Positions 23,277-33,000 of a stretch of 64,000 nucleotides of DNA are shown here, one piece after another (position 1 is the stretch's first letter; each line of letters begins with the position of its first letter). The notes beneath the pieces were generated by a model. That model made no database searches and was not told the DNA's origin. It was given only the letters and a program-made list of their open reading frames with translations. Position numbers and translations under genes: made by a program. Origin of the DNA: Gp6-AA40 sp035492455 (lineage in GTDB: Bacteria > Acidobacteriota > Vicinamibacteria > Vicinamibacterales > UBA2999); the NCBI GenBank assembly GCA_035492455.1, contig DATJJE010000070.1:124001-188000 (forward strand), in the 5' to 3' direction.

Positions 23277-26210
23277 ATGCGTAGTCTCATGACCCTGCTG
23301 TCGCTTGCGGGATTCATGTTCATCAGCAGTGCCGCCGTCGCGCAGGAAAGCACGGCCGAGCTTCGGGGGCGCGTGCTCGATACCCAGGGTGGTGCGCTGC
23401 CCGGCGTGACGATCACCATCACCAACCAGGCGACCGGCGTGTACCGCTCGATGGTCAGCAACCAGGACGGCACCTACTTCGCGACCGCGCTCGCGCCGGG
23501 CATGTACTCGATCGCCGCGGAGCTCTCCGGCTTCAAGAAGTACATGCGCAACGATGTGCGGCTGGATCTCGGCCACACAACGACGCTCGACCTCCAGCTC
23601 GAAGTGGGCGGCCTCACCGAGAATGTAGAAGTGACGGCCGAGACCCCGCTCGTCGACACCACGTCGAAGCAGATCGGCGGCAATGTGACGACGCGCGAGG
23701 TATCGATGCTGCCGTCGGTCAACGGCAACTTCGTCGGGATGGTCGCGCTGCTGCCGGGCATCGTCGCGAATATCAGCACCGAGTCGTTCGGATCGGATGC
23801 GGTGAGCGTGAACGGCATGGATTCGCGCAACAACAACTACATGCTCGACGGCGCCAACAACAACGACGATGTCATTGGCCAGCGCGCGGGCTCGCAGGCG
23901 CGAACGCCGGTGGAGGCGATCGCCGAGTTCCAGGTCGTCACCAACCAGTACGATGCGGAGTTCGGCCGAACGACCGGCGCGATCATCAATGCAATCAGCA
24001 AGCAGGGCAGCAACGCCTTCCACGGCGTCGGCGCGGGGTTATGGCAGGACGCATCGATGACGAAGCCGGATTTCTTCGTCAAGCAGAACGGCCTCACCAA
24101 GCCTCGGACGCGTTTGCAGACGTATCGCGCCAACTTTGGCGGGCCTGTCGTCCGTGACAAGGCGCACTTCTTCGCCAACGTCGAACGCGTGATGGTCAAC
24201 CGTCCGAATACCATCACGATTCCCTCGCATCCTGAGTTCAACGCGTCCCCGGTGACGAAGGACCGCGTGTGGAACACGCTCCTTCGGTTCGACCACCAGG
24301 TGAACGCGAACAACACGTGGACGGTCCGATGGCTTCGCGAGTCGTCGCCGCAGGTCAACCAGATCGTCCCCTATCTGCCTCCGTTCACCGGAGCGCAGAA
24401 CCTTACGGTGACGCAGAACGCCTCGCGCGAGGAGCACGACGTTGATCAGACAGTGGTCGGCACGCTCAACAGCGTGCTGTCGAACACCAAGGTCAATACC
24501 GTTCGCGTGAACTTCACGCGCGAAGACGTCGCCTTTGCCAACCCCGGGTTCAACACGAACGGCCAGGATCAGGCGGCGCTCAAGCCGACGCTCGTCTTTC
24601 TCAACTTCGTCGATCAGCAGTCCCCTGTGGCGCAGGCGCGCGTGGACAACGCCTACCAGTTCGACGACACGTTCTCGTGGTTCATCCCGCGCGGTGGCAG
24701 CACCCACGACGTGAAGATGGGCGGGCAGTACGAATACGTCGGCGCGCGGTCGACGGCGCAGGACAACCTGAACGGCATCTTCTTCTTCAGGAGCGACGCG
24801 CCGTTCAGCGCCGGTGACCCGCGTACGTATCCGGAGCGGCTGCAGGTCCGCGTCCCGGGCGCGCTCAATACATTCCAGAAAGCGCATTTCGCGTCGGCGT
24901 TCGCGCAGGACAAGTGGACGGTCACGAAGCGGACGACGCTCAGCCTCGGCCTGCGGTACGACATCGAGATCCAGCCGTTGAGAGAGCTCGACAATCCGCA
25001 GTTTCCCGACCCGAATCGCTATCCGATCGAGAAGAACAATTTCGGGCCGCGCGTCGGCGTCACCCACGATCTCACGGGCGACGGCCGCTCCGTGGTGCGC
25101 GCCGGCTACGGCCGCTTCTACGACAAGACGCATTTCGAGCTGATCTCCAACATCCTCACCGCCGGTGCCTTCTCCACGTCGTTCAGCACGTTCTTCCCCG
25201 CGAACAACGCGGACCCGGGGCCCTCCGTCGGCACGGTGCCGCAGGATCCGATGTTGGCAGGCGGTCCAACGGTGAACCGTACCCTGCTCGCGTCGCTGTT
25301 TCCGGCCGGTTCGCGCATCAAGAACACCGGCACCGTGACACTCGATAATCCGGATCGCACGATTCCATATTCAGATCAGTACACCGCGGGATACGAACGG
25401 CAGCTCGCGACCAATCTGTCCGCGAGCGCCGACTACATTCATACGCAGGCGCGCGATCAGTTCATGCTCCGCGATCTGAACCCGGGCGTTCGCGCCAGCA
25501 CGGCGCGCACGGCCACGCTCGTGCGCGTCAATCCGGCGTACACCGCGCAGGTCAGTCAGCCGGTCAATGCCGGCAAGATCGACTACGACGGCCTGGAGGC
25601 TGCGATCGTGAAGCGGTTCGCTGCCGACTATTCGTTCCGCGTGTCCTACACGCTCGGCTACGCGCGCGGCAACAATCCGGGCCAAGGCATTGTCTTGAGT
25701 GGCTTTCAGTTGCTCGACGACCTGCACCTGGATTTGAACGAGGGGCCGACCACTTTCGATCGCCGCCACAACCTCGTCATCAGCGGACAGGCGCTGGTGC
25801 CGCGCGCCAGGGGCATCGCCGTCAGCTGGGTCGCGCGCGCAGTGAGCGGCGCGCCGTTCACGCTCACGGATTCGACGCTCGATACCGATCGGAACGGGTT
25901 GTTCACCGAGCCGCTTCCGGCGGGCACCTATACGGGCACCGGTCGCAATCCCTACACGGCGCACAACAAGAGCGAGCGTAACGGAGCGACGGGCCCCGGA
26001 CTCTTCCAGATCGATATGCGTCTCGGGTACCGCGCACGCCCCACGGGCCGCACGATTGATCTCTTTGCCGACATCTTCAACATCACCAATCGCGCGAACT
26101 TCGACAATCCGCTCGGCGATCAGCGCTTGACGGACTTCCTGCGCCTCACCACGCTGCGGCCGGGGGCCGTGCCGACGACCGTGCAGCTCGGGGTGCGCTA
26201 CGAGTTCTAA
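23277..26210 (+). CDS. TonB-dependent receptor with carboxypeptidase-regulatory domain (Oar-like)
   Basis: A 977-residue outer-membrane transporter with signal peptide (MRSLMTLLSLAGFMFISSAAVAQ), then a CarboxypepD_reg beta-sandwich (about 28-110: GRVLDTQGGALPGVTITITNQAT in parts), a plug (VNGMDSRNNNYMLDGANNNDD, IAEFQVVTNQYDAEFGRTTG) and a long beta-barrel ending LGVRYEF with the terminal aromatic residue. This architecture is abundant in Acidobacteriota. GGAGG is well placed before the ATG. The ligand is unknown; no glycan or siderophore gene cluster adjoins it. Confidence 0.93.
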   Translation: MRSLMTLLSLAGFMFISSAAVAQESTAELRGRVLDTQGGALPGVTITITNQATGVYRSMVSNQDGTYFATALAPGMYSIAAELSGFKKYMRNDVRLDLGHTTTLDLQLEVGGLTENVEVTAETPLVDTTSKQIGGNVTTREVSMLPSVNGNFVGMVALLPGIVANISTESFGSDAVSVNGMDSRNNNYMLDGANNNDDVIGQRAGSQARTPVEAIAEFQVVTNQYDAEFGRTTGAIINAISKQGSNAFHGVGAGLWQDASMTKPDFFVKQNGLTKPRTRLQTYRANFGGPVVRDKAHFFANVERVMVNRPNTITIPSHPEFNASPVTKDRVWNTLLRFDHQVNANNTWTVRWLRESSPQVNQIVPYLPPFTGAQNLTVTQNASREEHDVDQTVVGTLNSVLSNTKVNTVRVNFTREDVAFANPGFNTNGQDQAALKPTLVFLNFVDQQSPVAQARVDNAYQFDDTFSWFIPRGGSTHDVKMGGQYEYVGARSTAQDNLNGIFFFRSDAPFSAGDPRTYPERLQVRVPGALNTFQKAHFASAFAQDKWTVTKRTTLSLGLRYDIEIQPLRELDNPQFPDPNRYPIEKNNFGPRVGVTHDLTGDGRSVVRAGYGRFYDKTHFELISNILTAGAFSTSFSTFFPANNADPGPSVGTVPQDPMLAGGPTVNRTLLASLFPAGSRIKNTGTVTLDNPDRTIPYSDQYTAGYERQLATNLSASADYIHTQARDQFMLRDLNPGVRASTARTATLVRVNPAYTAQVSQPVNAGKIDYDGLEAAIVKRFAADYSFRVSYTLGYARGNNPGQGIVLSGFQLLDDLHLDLNEGPTTFDRRHNLVISGQALVPRARGIAVSWVARAVSGAPFTLTDSTLDTDRNGLFTEPLPAGTYTGTGRNPYTAHNKSERNGATGPGLFQIDMRLGYRARPTGRTIDLFADIFNITNRANFDNPLGDQRLTDFLRLTTLRPGAVPTTVQLGVRYEF

Positions 26211-26226
26211 CCGTCTCGTCGTCCTG

Positions 26227-26988
26227 ATGGTCGCGCTGCTTGCAATCAGCGGCAGCGCGCAGACCATCAGGACGATGCCGTACGATCACATCCACCTCGC
26301 CGTCCCTGATCCGGACAAAGCGTACGAGTGGTACCTGAATAATCTCGACGGCCAGCCCGGCGAGAACCCGGGACGCGTCATGTTCGAGCCGTACTCGGGC
26401 AAGCGGCCGCTTCCGGTACTGGTGATCTTCCAACGGTCTGGCGATGCGAAGCCGAGCGAGGGCAGCGTCATCGACAGCATCGCGTTCTCCGTTCCGGATG
26501 TTGCGGCGAAACAGAAGGCTCTTGAAGGTGCGGGTGCGAAGGGCGTTGCGCCTGGCGTCGTCACGGATCCGTGGGGCACGAAGATCGAGCTCGTGAACGA
26601 CGTGCCCGGGCGCGGCTTTCATCACGTCACGCTGCGTGTTGAGAACCCCGACGAAACGATTCGCTGGTTTGCGTCGACATTCGGTGGGCAGCGTACGAAG
26701 AGCGGCGGCCGCGATGCGCTGCGCTACGGCCGTACGTATCTCATCATCACAAAGGGAACCGCTACTGCACCAAGCCAGGGCCGCTCAATCGATCATCTCG
26801 GCTTCGCTCCACTCAATATGAACGCCGAGACCGCTGCGATGAAAACGCAGGGCGTGAAGTTCACAAGCGAGCCCGCCGCCATGCCGAATCAATTCGGCCA
26901 TCGCACGGCCTACGTCGAAGCGCCGGGCGGCATCCGCATCGAGCTCGTCGAGCACACGACGTGCGCGTGGGGCAAGGCACCCGAATAA
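26227..26988 (+). CDS. Secreted protein with two VOC (glyoxalase-like) domains
   Basis: This 253-residue protein has two glyoxalase/bleomycin-resistance folds: MPYDHIHLAVPDPDKAYEWYLNNLDG (in parts) to GTKIELVNDVPG, and GFHHVTLRVENPDETIRWFASTFGGQ to GGIRIELVEH. Metal ligands His and Glu appear in the expected strand positions. It begins 16 bases after the TonB receptor. The given ATG yields a short leader (MVALLAISGSAQ); a longer leader from a rare start upstream is possible, as the frame is open into the receptor gene's end. Function unknown. Confidence 0.82.
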   Translation: MVALLAISGSAQTIRTMPYDHIHLAVPDPDKAYEWYLNNLDGQPGENPGRVMFEPYSGKRPLPVLVIFQRSGDAKPSEGSVIDSIAFSVPDVAAKQKALEGAGAKGVAPGVVTDPWGTKIELVNDVPGRGFHHVTLRVENPDETIRWFASTFGGQRTKSGGRDALRYGRTYLIITKGTATAPSQGRSIDHLGFAPLNMNAETAAMKTQGVKFTSEPAAMPNQFGHRTAYVEAPGGIRIELVEHTTCAWGKAPE

Positions 26989-27042
26989 CTGACATCAAGC
27001 TCGACGTTAGTGCTGCTGGGCTGAAGCGCCGCGGTTGGGCGG

Positions 27043-27057
27043 CTACACTGGGTGTAG
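27043..27057. promoter_or_regulatory. Palindrome over a -10-like hexamer before a small gene
   Basis: CTACAC (27043-27048) and GTGTAG (27052-27057) form a perfect six-pair dyad around TGG. The hexamer TACACT (27044-27049) inside it resembles a -10 element, 45 bases before the start of the 53-residue gene. The placement suits an operator, but no good -35 is visible. Confidence 0.35.
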
Positions 27058-27093
27058 ATACGCATCAACCCCGCAACAGGGCTGGAGGCAACC

Positions 27094-27255
27094 ATGCGCA
27101 AGCAGGATCGAGTCGCCCAACAGCAGCAGACCAGCCGCGCCGACGATCAACGCCAGCCGCAGTCGAAAGCACAGGAGAAGGTGAAAGGCAGTGCCTCGCA
27201 GCAGCCGACGCACGCGCAGCGCGAGCCCGGTAGTAAGCTGCCCCTTCCCGACTGA
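27094..27255 (+). CDS. Small hydrophilic Gln-rich protein (53 residues)
   Basis: The gene encodes MRKQDRVAQQ followed by a glutamine- and charge-rich chain ending REPGSKLPLPD, with no hydrophobic core, so it is probably disordered. A strong GGAGG lies 6 bases before the ATG, and third-position GC bias supports coding. It resembles in composition the small stress-linked disordered proteins, but I recognise no family. It stands alone between the VOC gene and the convergent hydrolase. Confidence 0.6.
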   Translation: MRKQDRVAQQQQTSRADDQRQPQSKAQEKVKGSASQQPTHAQREPGSKLPLPD

Positions 27256-27266
27256 AGGCGCCGTTT

Positions 27267-28205
27267 TCAGCGCTGGCGAATTCGGGCCACCATCGCGTTG
27301 ACGGCGTCAATCACCGCCTGAGGGTTGTCGAGCGGAATCCAATGGCCGCTGTTGGACGCGACGACGTGCTCGCCGCGCGTTGACAACTTCGACAACGCGC
27401 GGTCGGTCTGCAGGCGGTGCTCACCTGCGGTCGCAGAGGTGATCACCGTCAACGGAAGATCTCGGAGATGAGCCGGGGATGCGCGCAGCACGTCGCCGGC
27501 GCTCTCGCAAATCGCGGCGATCTGGCTGCCAAGCGCTTCGAAGAATGACGGCTTCGTCCACATCTGGCGGAGCAGCGCACGAGCCTGCGGAGGCAGTTTC
27601 CAAATGGGCGCCAAAATGCCTTCGTCCTCGCGGCGCAGGCCTCCGCGACTGACCATTTTCACCACTGCACGCGCAGGCGTGAACGCGCCAAGACGCACGA
27701 GCCACACCACGACGTGCGCCAGACGAAGCCGTGCAGCCATGGCGCCATAGCGGCACAGATCGGAGCCGCGTGCAATCAGGCGCCGACGCTCCTCCGTTGG
27801 TTCGAGCCATTCCTCGGGAATGGCGGGCTCTATGAGAACGAGTCCAGCGGTGTCCTCCGGCCAGCGCGCGGCAAACACGCGCACCACCAGCCCGCCGAAC
27901 GAATGGCCGACGAGCAAGTAAGGCCCTGGCACATCGGCACGCCCGAGCAGCTCACGAAGCTCACCCGCACAGCGTCCAGCTGTGCGCGGCTTCGGACCGG
28001 CGTCGCTCCATCCGAAGCCGGCGCGATCGTACGAGCACGCGCGCGTCGTACGCGCGACGAATGGCTGCACCAGAGACCAACTCAGTGACGAGCCGCCAAG
28101 TGCGGAATCGAACACCACGCTTGGACCTTCCTGGCCGAGGCAACGGATGTGAAGACGATGGGTGCCGATGTCGATGAGTGAACCCGGCGGAGGACCCGTC
28201 TCGAC
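27267..28205 (-). CDS. Alpha/beta hydrolase with no canonical start codon
   Basis: The frame encodes an alpha/beta hydrolase: SLIDIGTHRLHIRCLG, VVFDSALGGSSLSWSLVQPFV (oxyanion strand), SYDRAGFGWSD, LLVGHSFGGLVVRVFA (nucleophile Ser) and NSGHWIPLDNPQAVI (catalytic His). Homologues begin with a GSLIDIGTHRLH-like strand, which here directly follows the TAG stop of the metallo-beta-lactamase-fold gene in the same frame. Between that TAG and the hydrolase core there is no ATG, GTG or TTG; the first GTG is at 28118, inside the core. Either a rare start (ATC/CTC) is used, or readthrough of TAG makes a fusion, or the gene is a broken one that lost its start. Confidence 0.7.
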   Translation of the reverse strand, partial: VETGPPPGSLIDIGTHRLHIRCLGQEGPSVVFDSALGGSSLSWSLVQPFVARTTRACSYDRAGFGWSDAGPKPRTAGRCAGELRELLGRADVPGPYLLVGHSFGGLVVRVFAARWPEDTAGLVLIEPAIPEEWLEPTEERRRLIARGSDLCRYGAMAARLRLAHVVVWLVRLGAFTPARAVVKMVSRGGLRREDEGILAPIWKLPPQARALLRQMWTKPSFFEALGSQIAAICESAGDVLRASPAHLRDLPLTVITSATAGEHRLQTDRALSKLSTRGEHVVASNSGHWIPLDNPQAVIDAVNAMVARIRQR

Positions 28206-29306
28206 CTACCTGTACTCTTTCGAAAATCCGTTGCGCGAATTGGTGACGGTGAACGTGCCGTCGTCGCGCGCCGAAATCTTCACCCAGTAGGCGCGGCCGT
28301 TGTGTACCGGCGCGGGCGGCGCGTTTGCGCCGGGCGCGGGCAGCGGCGCAATCGGCATGGCGCTCATGGGATCGTCGACGCCGTTGGCGATGAACACCCC
28401 CGGCGGCGTGTATTCCTGGCCGCTGAGCAAGGAGAAGTGCATCTGCCACAAATCCTCGAACCGAGGAGAGGTGTAGAACGACTTCATCACATCGGGCCAG
28501 CCGCCCTTGCGCGTGCCGTTGTTCATGACGATGACGCGCGGCTGCAGCGCATGCACGAACGCCTCGGAATTCGACGTGTCCTGGCCGTGATGCGGGCCGA
28601 CCAGGACATCGACCGTCCCCACCCGATTGGCTGGACAGATCAGGTCGTATTCCTTGTCGCGCGTCAGGTCGCCCGGGTGCACCGCGCGGAACTTCCCGAA
28701 CGTGAACAGCGTCGCCACCGACTGGGTATCTTCTGGGATGGCGTCGACCGGCTTCATCGGCGTGCAGAAGGGATTCGGTTTGCCGGCGCCTGCCAGCGGC
28801 TTCGCGATAACCTGGCCTGCCGACGCGACGACGCGCGTTGACACACCCGCGAATGCAATCGTGTCGCCCGGCTTGGCAACCGTGTGCGTGGCTTTCGCGT
28901 ACAGCTGCGGATACGTCGTGTTCAGGAACGCGTCCGTCGCTTCGGTCGGCTGAATGTTCCTGCCGTGATCGATGAAGTGCTTGATCGGCATGCGCGAGGC
29001 GAGCTCCGCGAGGCCGCCGTAATGATCGCCATGCCAGTGCGTGGTGATCACGTGATCGATCTGCGCGACGCCCGCGTCCTTCGCCGCTTCGACGATGCGC
29101 GCCGCGTCGCGCGCGGCGCCGGCGCCCGCATTGCCCGTATCGATCAGCAGCGATTCGCCTGACGGCGAGACGAAGAGCGCCGCGTTGCCCCCCTCGACAT
29201 CCACGACGTAGATGTCGAGCGTTCTCGCGGCGCGCTGCGCCGAGACCAGCGCAGCGCTTGCAACGATCGCGGCAACGAAGGTAGAAGCGGACCTTAAGGT
29301 CCGCAT
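28206..29306 (-). CDS. Secreted metallo-beta-lactamase-fold hydrolase (ComEC-like)
   Basis: A 366-residue exported protein (MRTLRSASTFVAAIVASAALVSAQ). The MBL zinc motif is TTHWHGDHYGG, with SLLIDTGNAG before it, HPGDLTRDKE and VGPHHGQDTSN after it. The spacing resembles the ComEC/Rec2 C-terminal MBL domain rather than glyoxalase II. The last ~60 residues (VFIANGVDDPMSAM, AYWVKISARDDGTFTV) form an extra beta piece. It starts immediately after the stop of the DUF1080 gene, and both stop and start lie in a palindromic repeat. The TAG stop leads in frame into the hydrolase. Confidence 0.88.
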   Translation of the reverse strand: MRTLRSASTFVAAIVASAALVSAQRAARTLDIYVVDVEGGNAALFVSPSGESLLIDTGNAGAGAARDAARIVEAAKDAGVAQIDHVITTHWHGDHYGGLAELASRMPIKHFIDHGRNIQPTEATDAFLNTTYPQLYAKATHTVAKPGDTIAFAGVSTRVVASAGQVIAKPLAGAGKPNPFCTPMKPVDAIPEDTQSVATLFTFGKFRAVHPGDLTRDKEYDLICPANRVGTVDVLVGPHHGQDTSNSEAFVHALQPRVIVMNNGTRKGGWPDVMKSFYTSPRFEDLWQMHFSLLSGQEYTPPGVFIANGVDDPMSAMPIAPLPAPGANAPPAPVHNGRAYWVKISARDDGTFTVTNSRNGFSKEYR

Positions 29307-29310
29307 CTAC
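29281..29310. repeat. REP-like palindrome at a stop/start junction
   Basis: GCGGACCTTAAGGTCCGC (29287-29304) is an 18-base perfect palindrome, extended by GTAGA/TCTAC arms to a 30-base near-palindrome. It carries the TAG stop of the DUF1080 gene and the ATG of the MBL gene. It has the same core as the iscS-iscU element at 2960-2988. Confidence 0.65.
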
Positions 29311-29882
29311 TTCAGCTCACGAATCTGCACGTTCCTGTAGCGGACGATGCCGCCCGCTGCCTGCAGCGACACCGGCCCGCTCTTGTACTTCGCGTCGTCC
29401 GCTTCCGCGGTCTTGATGCCGTTGAGGGTGCCAACCATGTGCGCCCCCCTGGCGGTAATCACTGCCGTGACCCACTTGCCGCCTGCATCGAACTGGACGA
29501 GCGGCTTGGCGACGTTGACGATCGACCCGGTGCGTCCCGTCTGATCCGCACGCTTGTCGTTGATGTTCAGCTCGTAGCCGTTCTCGATGCCCGGGTCCTC
29601 GGGTTTCGTGATGCGGAACAGAATCCCGCCGTTCGAATCGGGCGTCGTCCACACGTCGGCGCGCAGCTCGAAGTCGGTGTACGACTCCTTCGTGACGAGG
29701 AAGCCACGTGCTTTGGTGGCTTCGATGACCCCGTCCTTCACCTGCCAGTCCGCGTTGCCCGTGACGTTCCAGTTGCTGAGATCCTTGCCGTTGAACAGGT
29801 TCTTAAAGCCGGCGCCGGTCTGCGCAGATGCCGCGACCGCCGTGAGCCAAATCGCAACGATGAGCGAGGCTTTGCGTGTCAT
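29307..29882 (-). CDS. DUF1080 (3-keto-disaccharide hydrolase-like) secreted protein
   Basis: The 191-residue protein has a signal peptide (MTRKASLIVAIWLTAVAASAQ) and the DUF1080 pattern: FKNLFNGKDLSNWNVTG, WQVKDGVIEA, FELRADVWTTPDSNGGILFRI (in parts), NGYELNINDK and GIVRYRNVQIRELK. This is the concanavalin-like fold linked to 3-keto-glycoside cleavage. The ATG at 29882 is chosen since GGAG is 7 bases before it; the GTG at 29894 is itself part of that site. It is followed without a gap by the MBL gene. Confidence 0.88.
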   Translation of the reverse strand: MTRKASLIVAIWLTAVAASAQTGAGFKNLFNGKDLSNWNVTGNADWQVKDGVIEATKARGFLVTKESYTDFELRADVWTTPDSNGGILFRITKPEDPGIENGYELNINDKRADQTGRTGSIVNVAKPLVQFDAGGKWVTAVITARGAHMVGTLNGIKTAEADDAKYKSGPVSLQAAGGIVRYRNVQIRELK

Positions 29883-30006
29883 TAGGTACTCCACAGCGCG
29901 GGGGAATCATACATGACAGCCGGATATCCCCTCTGCGGCGGACTTCCGTGTTTCTCAAATTTTCACGTGGTCTGACCTCTTCATTCCGCCGCGTTGTCAT
30001 TGGATA

Positions 30007-33000
30007 ATGGCGCCGCGGATTCCATTCATGAACAGCCATAAACGCGTACTCATACGCTGCGCCACCGGTGCGGCAGTTCTCCTCAATGTGTTCACGTGGT
30101 TGACGACGTCGGGTCACGGACAAGGAGTTCCCGAAACTGTTTCGTTGCCTGTTGTCGTGCAACTGGAACAGGGCCGTCCATTCGACGGCGACGTGCGGCG
30201 CCTGCCAAGCAGCCTCCCGTCGCAGCACGAGCATCGTCCGGACCACGGAGAAGATCCCGGACTTCGACCGGTGAGTTTCGGAGATGACGCCGTGCAGCGA
30301 GGTGGCGCTGTCGCGCCCGCGCCCTCCCCTGGCGGCGGTAGCGGCGCGGGAAGTTTTTTTGGTCTGAGTTACGCGCAGAACGGCGACGGATGGCCGCCGG
30401 ATACCAATGGCGACGTCGGTCCGACCTATTACCTGCAGACGGTCAACACGTCGCTCGGTATTTTCCGCAAGAGCGACGGCGCGCTGATGGCGAGCTTCAC
30501 CTTCGATCAGCTGATGACCCAGGGGAACTTCGGGAATCTTTGCGACACTGATAACTTCGGTGACCCGGTAGTCGCATGGGACTCGGCGGCGGATCGATGG
30601 ATTGTCACCGACTTTGCGTTTGTTCTTAACGGTCAGGGGAACCCGGTCGCGCCGTACTACCAGTGCTTTGCCGTGTCGAAAACTGGCGATCCGCTGACTG
30701 GCGGTTGGTACTTCTACTCGCTGCAGACCACGGACGCCTTTCCCGATTACCCGAAGCTCGGTGTGTGGCCGGACGGTCTCTATCTCACGGCGAATCTGTT
30801 CGGCAAGCAGAACTTCAAGAACGTTCGCGTGTGGGCGCTGAACAAGACGCAGATGTATGCCGGCGCGGCGGCGTCATCAGTCATGTTCAATCTGCCAGGG
30901 TCTATTCAGGGTGTGTCGGTTTTTACCGGTATTCCGAGCACGTATCACGTTGTTACCGGTACGCCGCCGTCCGGGCGGCCGAACCTGATTTCCGTCATCT
31001 GGTCGGCGAAGCTCGCGAGGGTGTGGAAGTTTCACGTCGACTGGACCAACACCGCGAACTCGACGTTGACGGGCCCATCCAACGTGACGCTCGCCTCGTG
31101 GGGCGTTGCGCCGACGTCAGTGCCTGCGAAGAACGGTAATGCGCTCGACACGCTGTACGAGCGTTTGATGGTGCAAAGCCAGTACACGAATCGGTCGAAC
31201 GTGGAATCGCTCTGGCTGACGCATACCGTTGCGAACCCGTTGAACTCATCGCTGGCATCGCCGCGGTGGTATCAGATCAACGTAACCAACGCCACCATCT
31301 CCGCCACACCGGTGCAGCAGTCCACGTTCGCGCCAGATTCGACGGTGGCTCGGTGGATGCCGAGCCTCGCCGTCGACAAAGACGGAAACATGGCGCTCGG
31401 GTACAGCGCGTCAAGCTCCACGTTGTTTCCGGCCATCCGCTATGCGGGGAGGCTCGCTGCCTCCGATCCGTTGAATACGCTCGGCCAGACCGAAACCTCG
31501 CTCGTGGAGGGGACCGCATCGCAGTGTTGCCAGTTCTCGGACGGGTCCACGAACAATCGTTGGGGCGACTACAGCGCGATGACGATCGATCCCGACGGAT
31601 GCACCTTCTGGTACACGAGCGAGTATTACCAGTCTCCTCAGCCTACTAGGCTTGCAGAGGACAACTGGCAGACGCGCATCGGCTCGTTCAAGTTCTCGAG
31701 CTGCACATCGAATTCGGCAACGCTGCAGGGCACCGTGACCAATTCCGCCACGAGCAGTCCGATAAGCGGCGCCCTGGTATCTGCGGGCGGATTTTCCACG
31801 ACGACAGACGGTGGCGGACAGTACACGCTGAACTCACTCGCTGCGGGCTCGTACACGGTGACGGCTTCAGCGCAGGGTTACGTAACGGGAAGCGCATCCG
31901 TCACATTGACTGCGGGATCGACGACGGTGCAGAACTTCTCGCTGGCGGCGAGCGCGGCCGCCAGCACGTCACTCGCAGTCTCAACCGCATCCGGAACGTA
32001 TGGCGGCACGACCACGTTGTCTGCAACGCTGACGTCAGGCGGCAACGGAGTGACCGGCAAGACGATCAGCTTCACCCTCAACGGCAATGCCGCGGGCTCC
32101 GCTGCGACGAACGGATCCGGGGTCGCGACGCTGAGCAACGTCAGTCTCTCAGGTATCAACGCTGGCAGTTACCCATCGGGCGTCGGTGCGAGCTTTGCGG
32201 GCGACGGCAGCTATGTAAGCAGCAGCGGCGCGAATACGCTGTCGATCGGGAAAGCGAGCCAGACCATCAGCTTCGGCCCGCTGTCCGGGAAGACGTACGG
32301 TGATCCACCGTTCACGGTGAGTGCGACCGCATCATCCGGGCTGGCCATCAGCTTCGGCGCCAGCGGCAACTGCACCGTGTCATCGACGACGGTGACGATT
32401 ACCGGGGCAGGCTCGTGCACGATCACCGCGTCGCAGCCCGGCGATTCCAACTATCTGCCGGCGAGCAGCGTGCAGCAGACGTTTGCGATAGCGAAGGCAA
32501 ACCAGACGATCACGTTCGGGCCGCTGGCGGACAAAACCACCAGCGATCCGCCGTTCCCCGTGAACGCGACCGCTTCATCCGGACTGCCTGTCAGCTTCGC
32601 CGCGTCAGGTCAGTGCACGGTGTCGGGCAACACCGTCACCATCACCGCTGCGGGAAGCTGCACGATCACTGCGTCGCAATCAGGCAACAGCAATTACAAC
32701 GCTGCGCCGAATGTGCAGCAGTCGTTCAACATCACGTCGAGCGGTGGTGGCGGCAGCGGAACATCAGCGTCGTTCCTGCGCCTGGATACAACCACACAGG
32801 GGACGTGGCACGGCGTCTACGGAAGTACTGGCTATGACATCGCTAACGAAGCGTCTAGCTATCCTGCATATGCACAGGTATCGGTTAGCGGTGCGTCGAT
32901 GTACACCTGGACTAACTCGACTTCCGATGTTCGGGCCTTGCAACTTCCCAACGTCAACAATCGTGTTGCATCGTGCTGGTACTCGAACGTCAACTTTACG

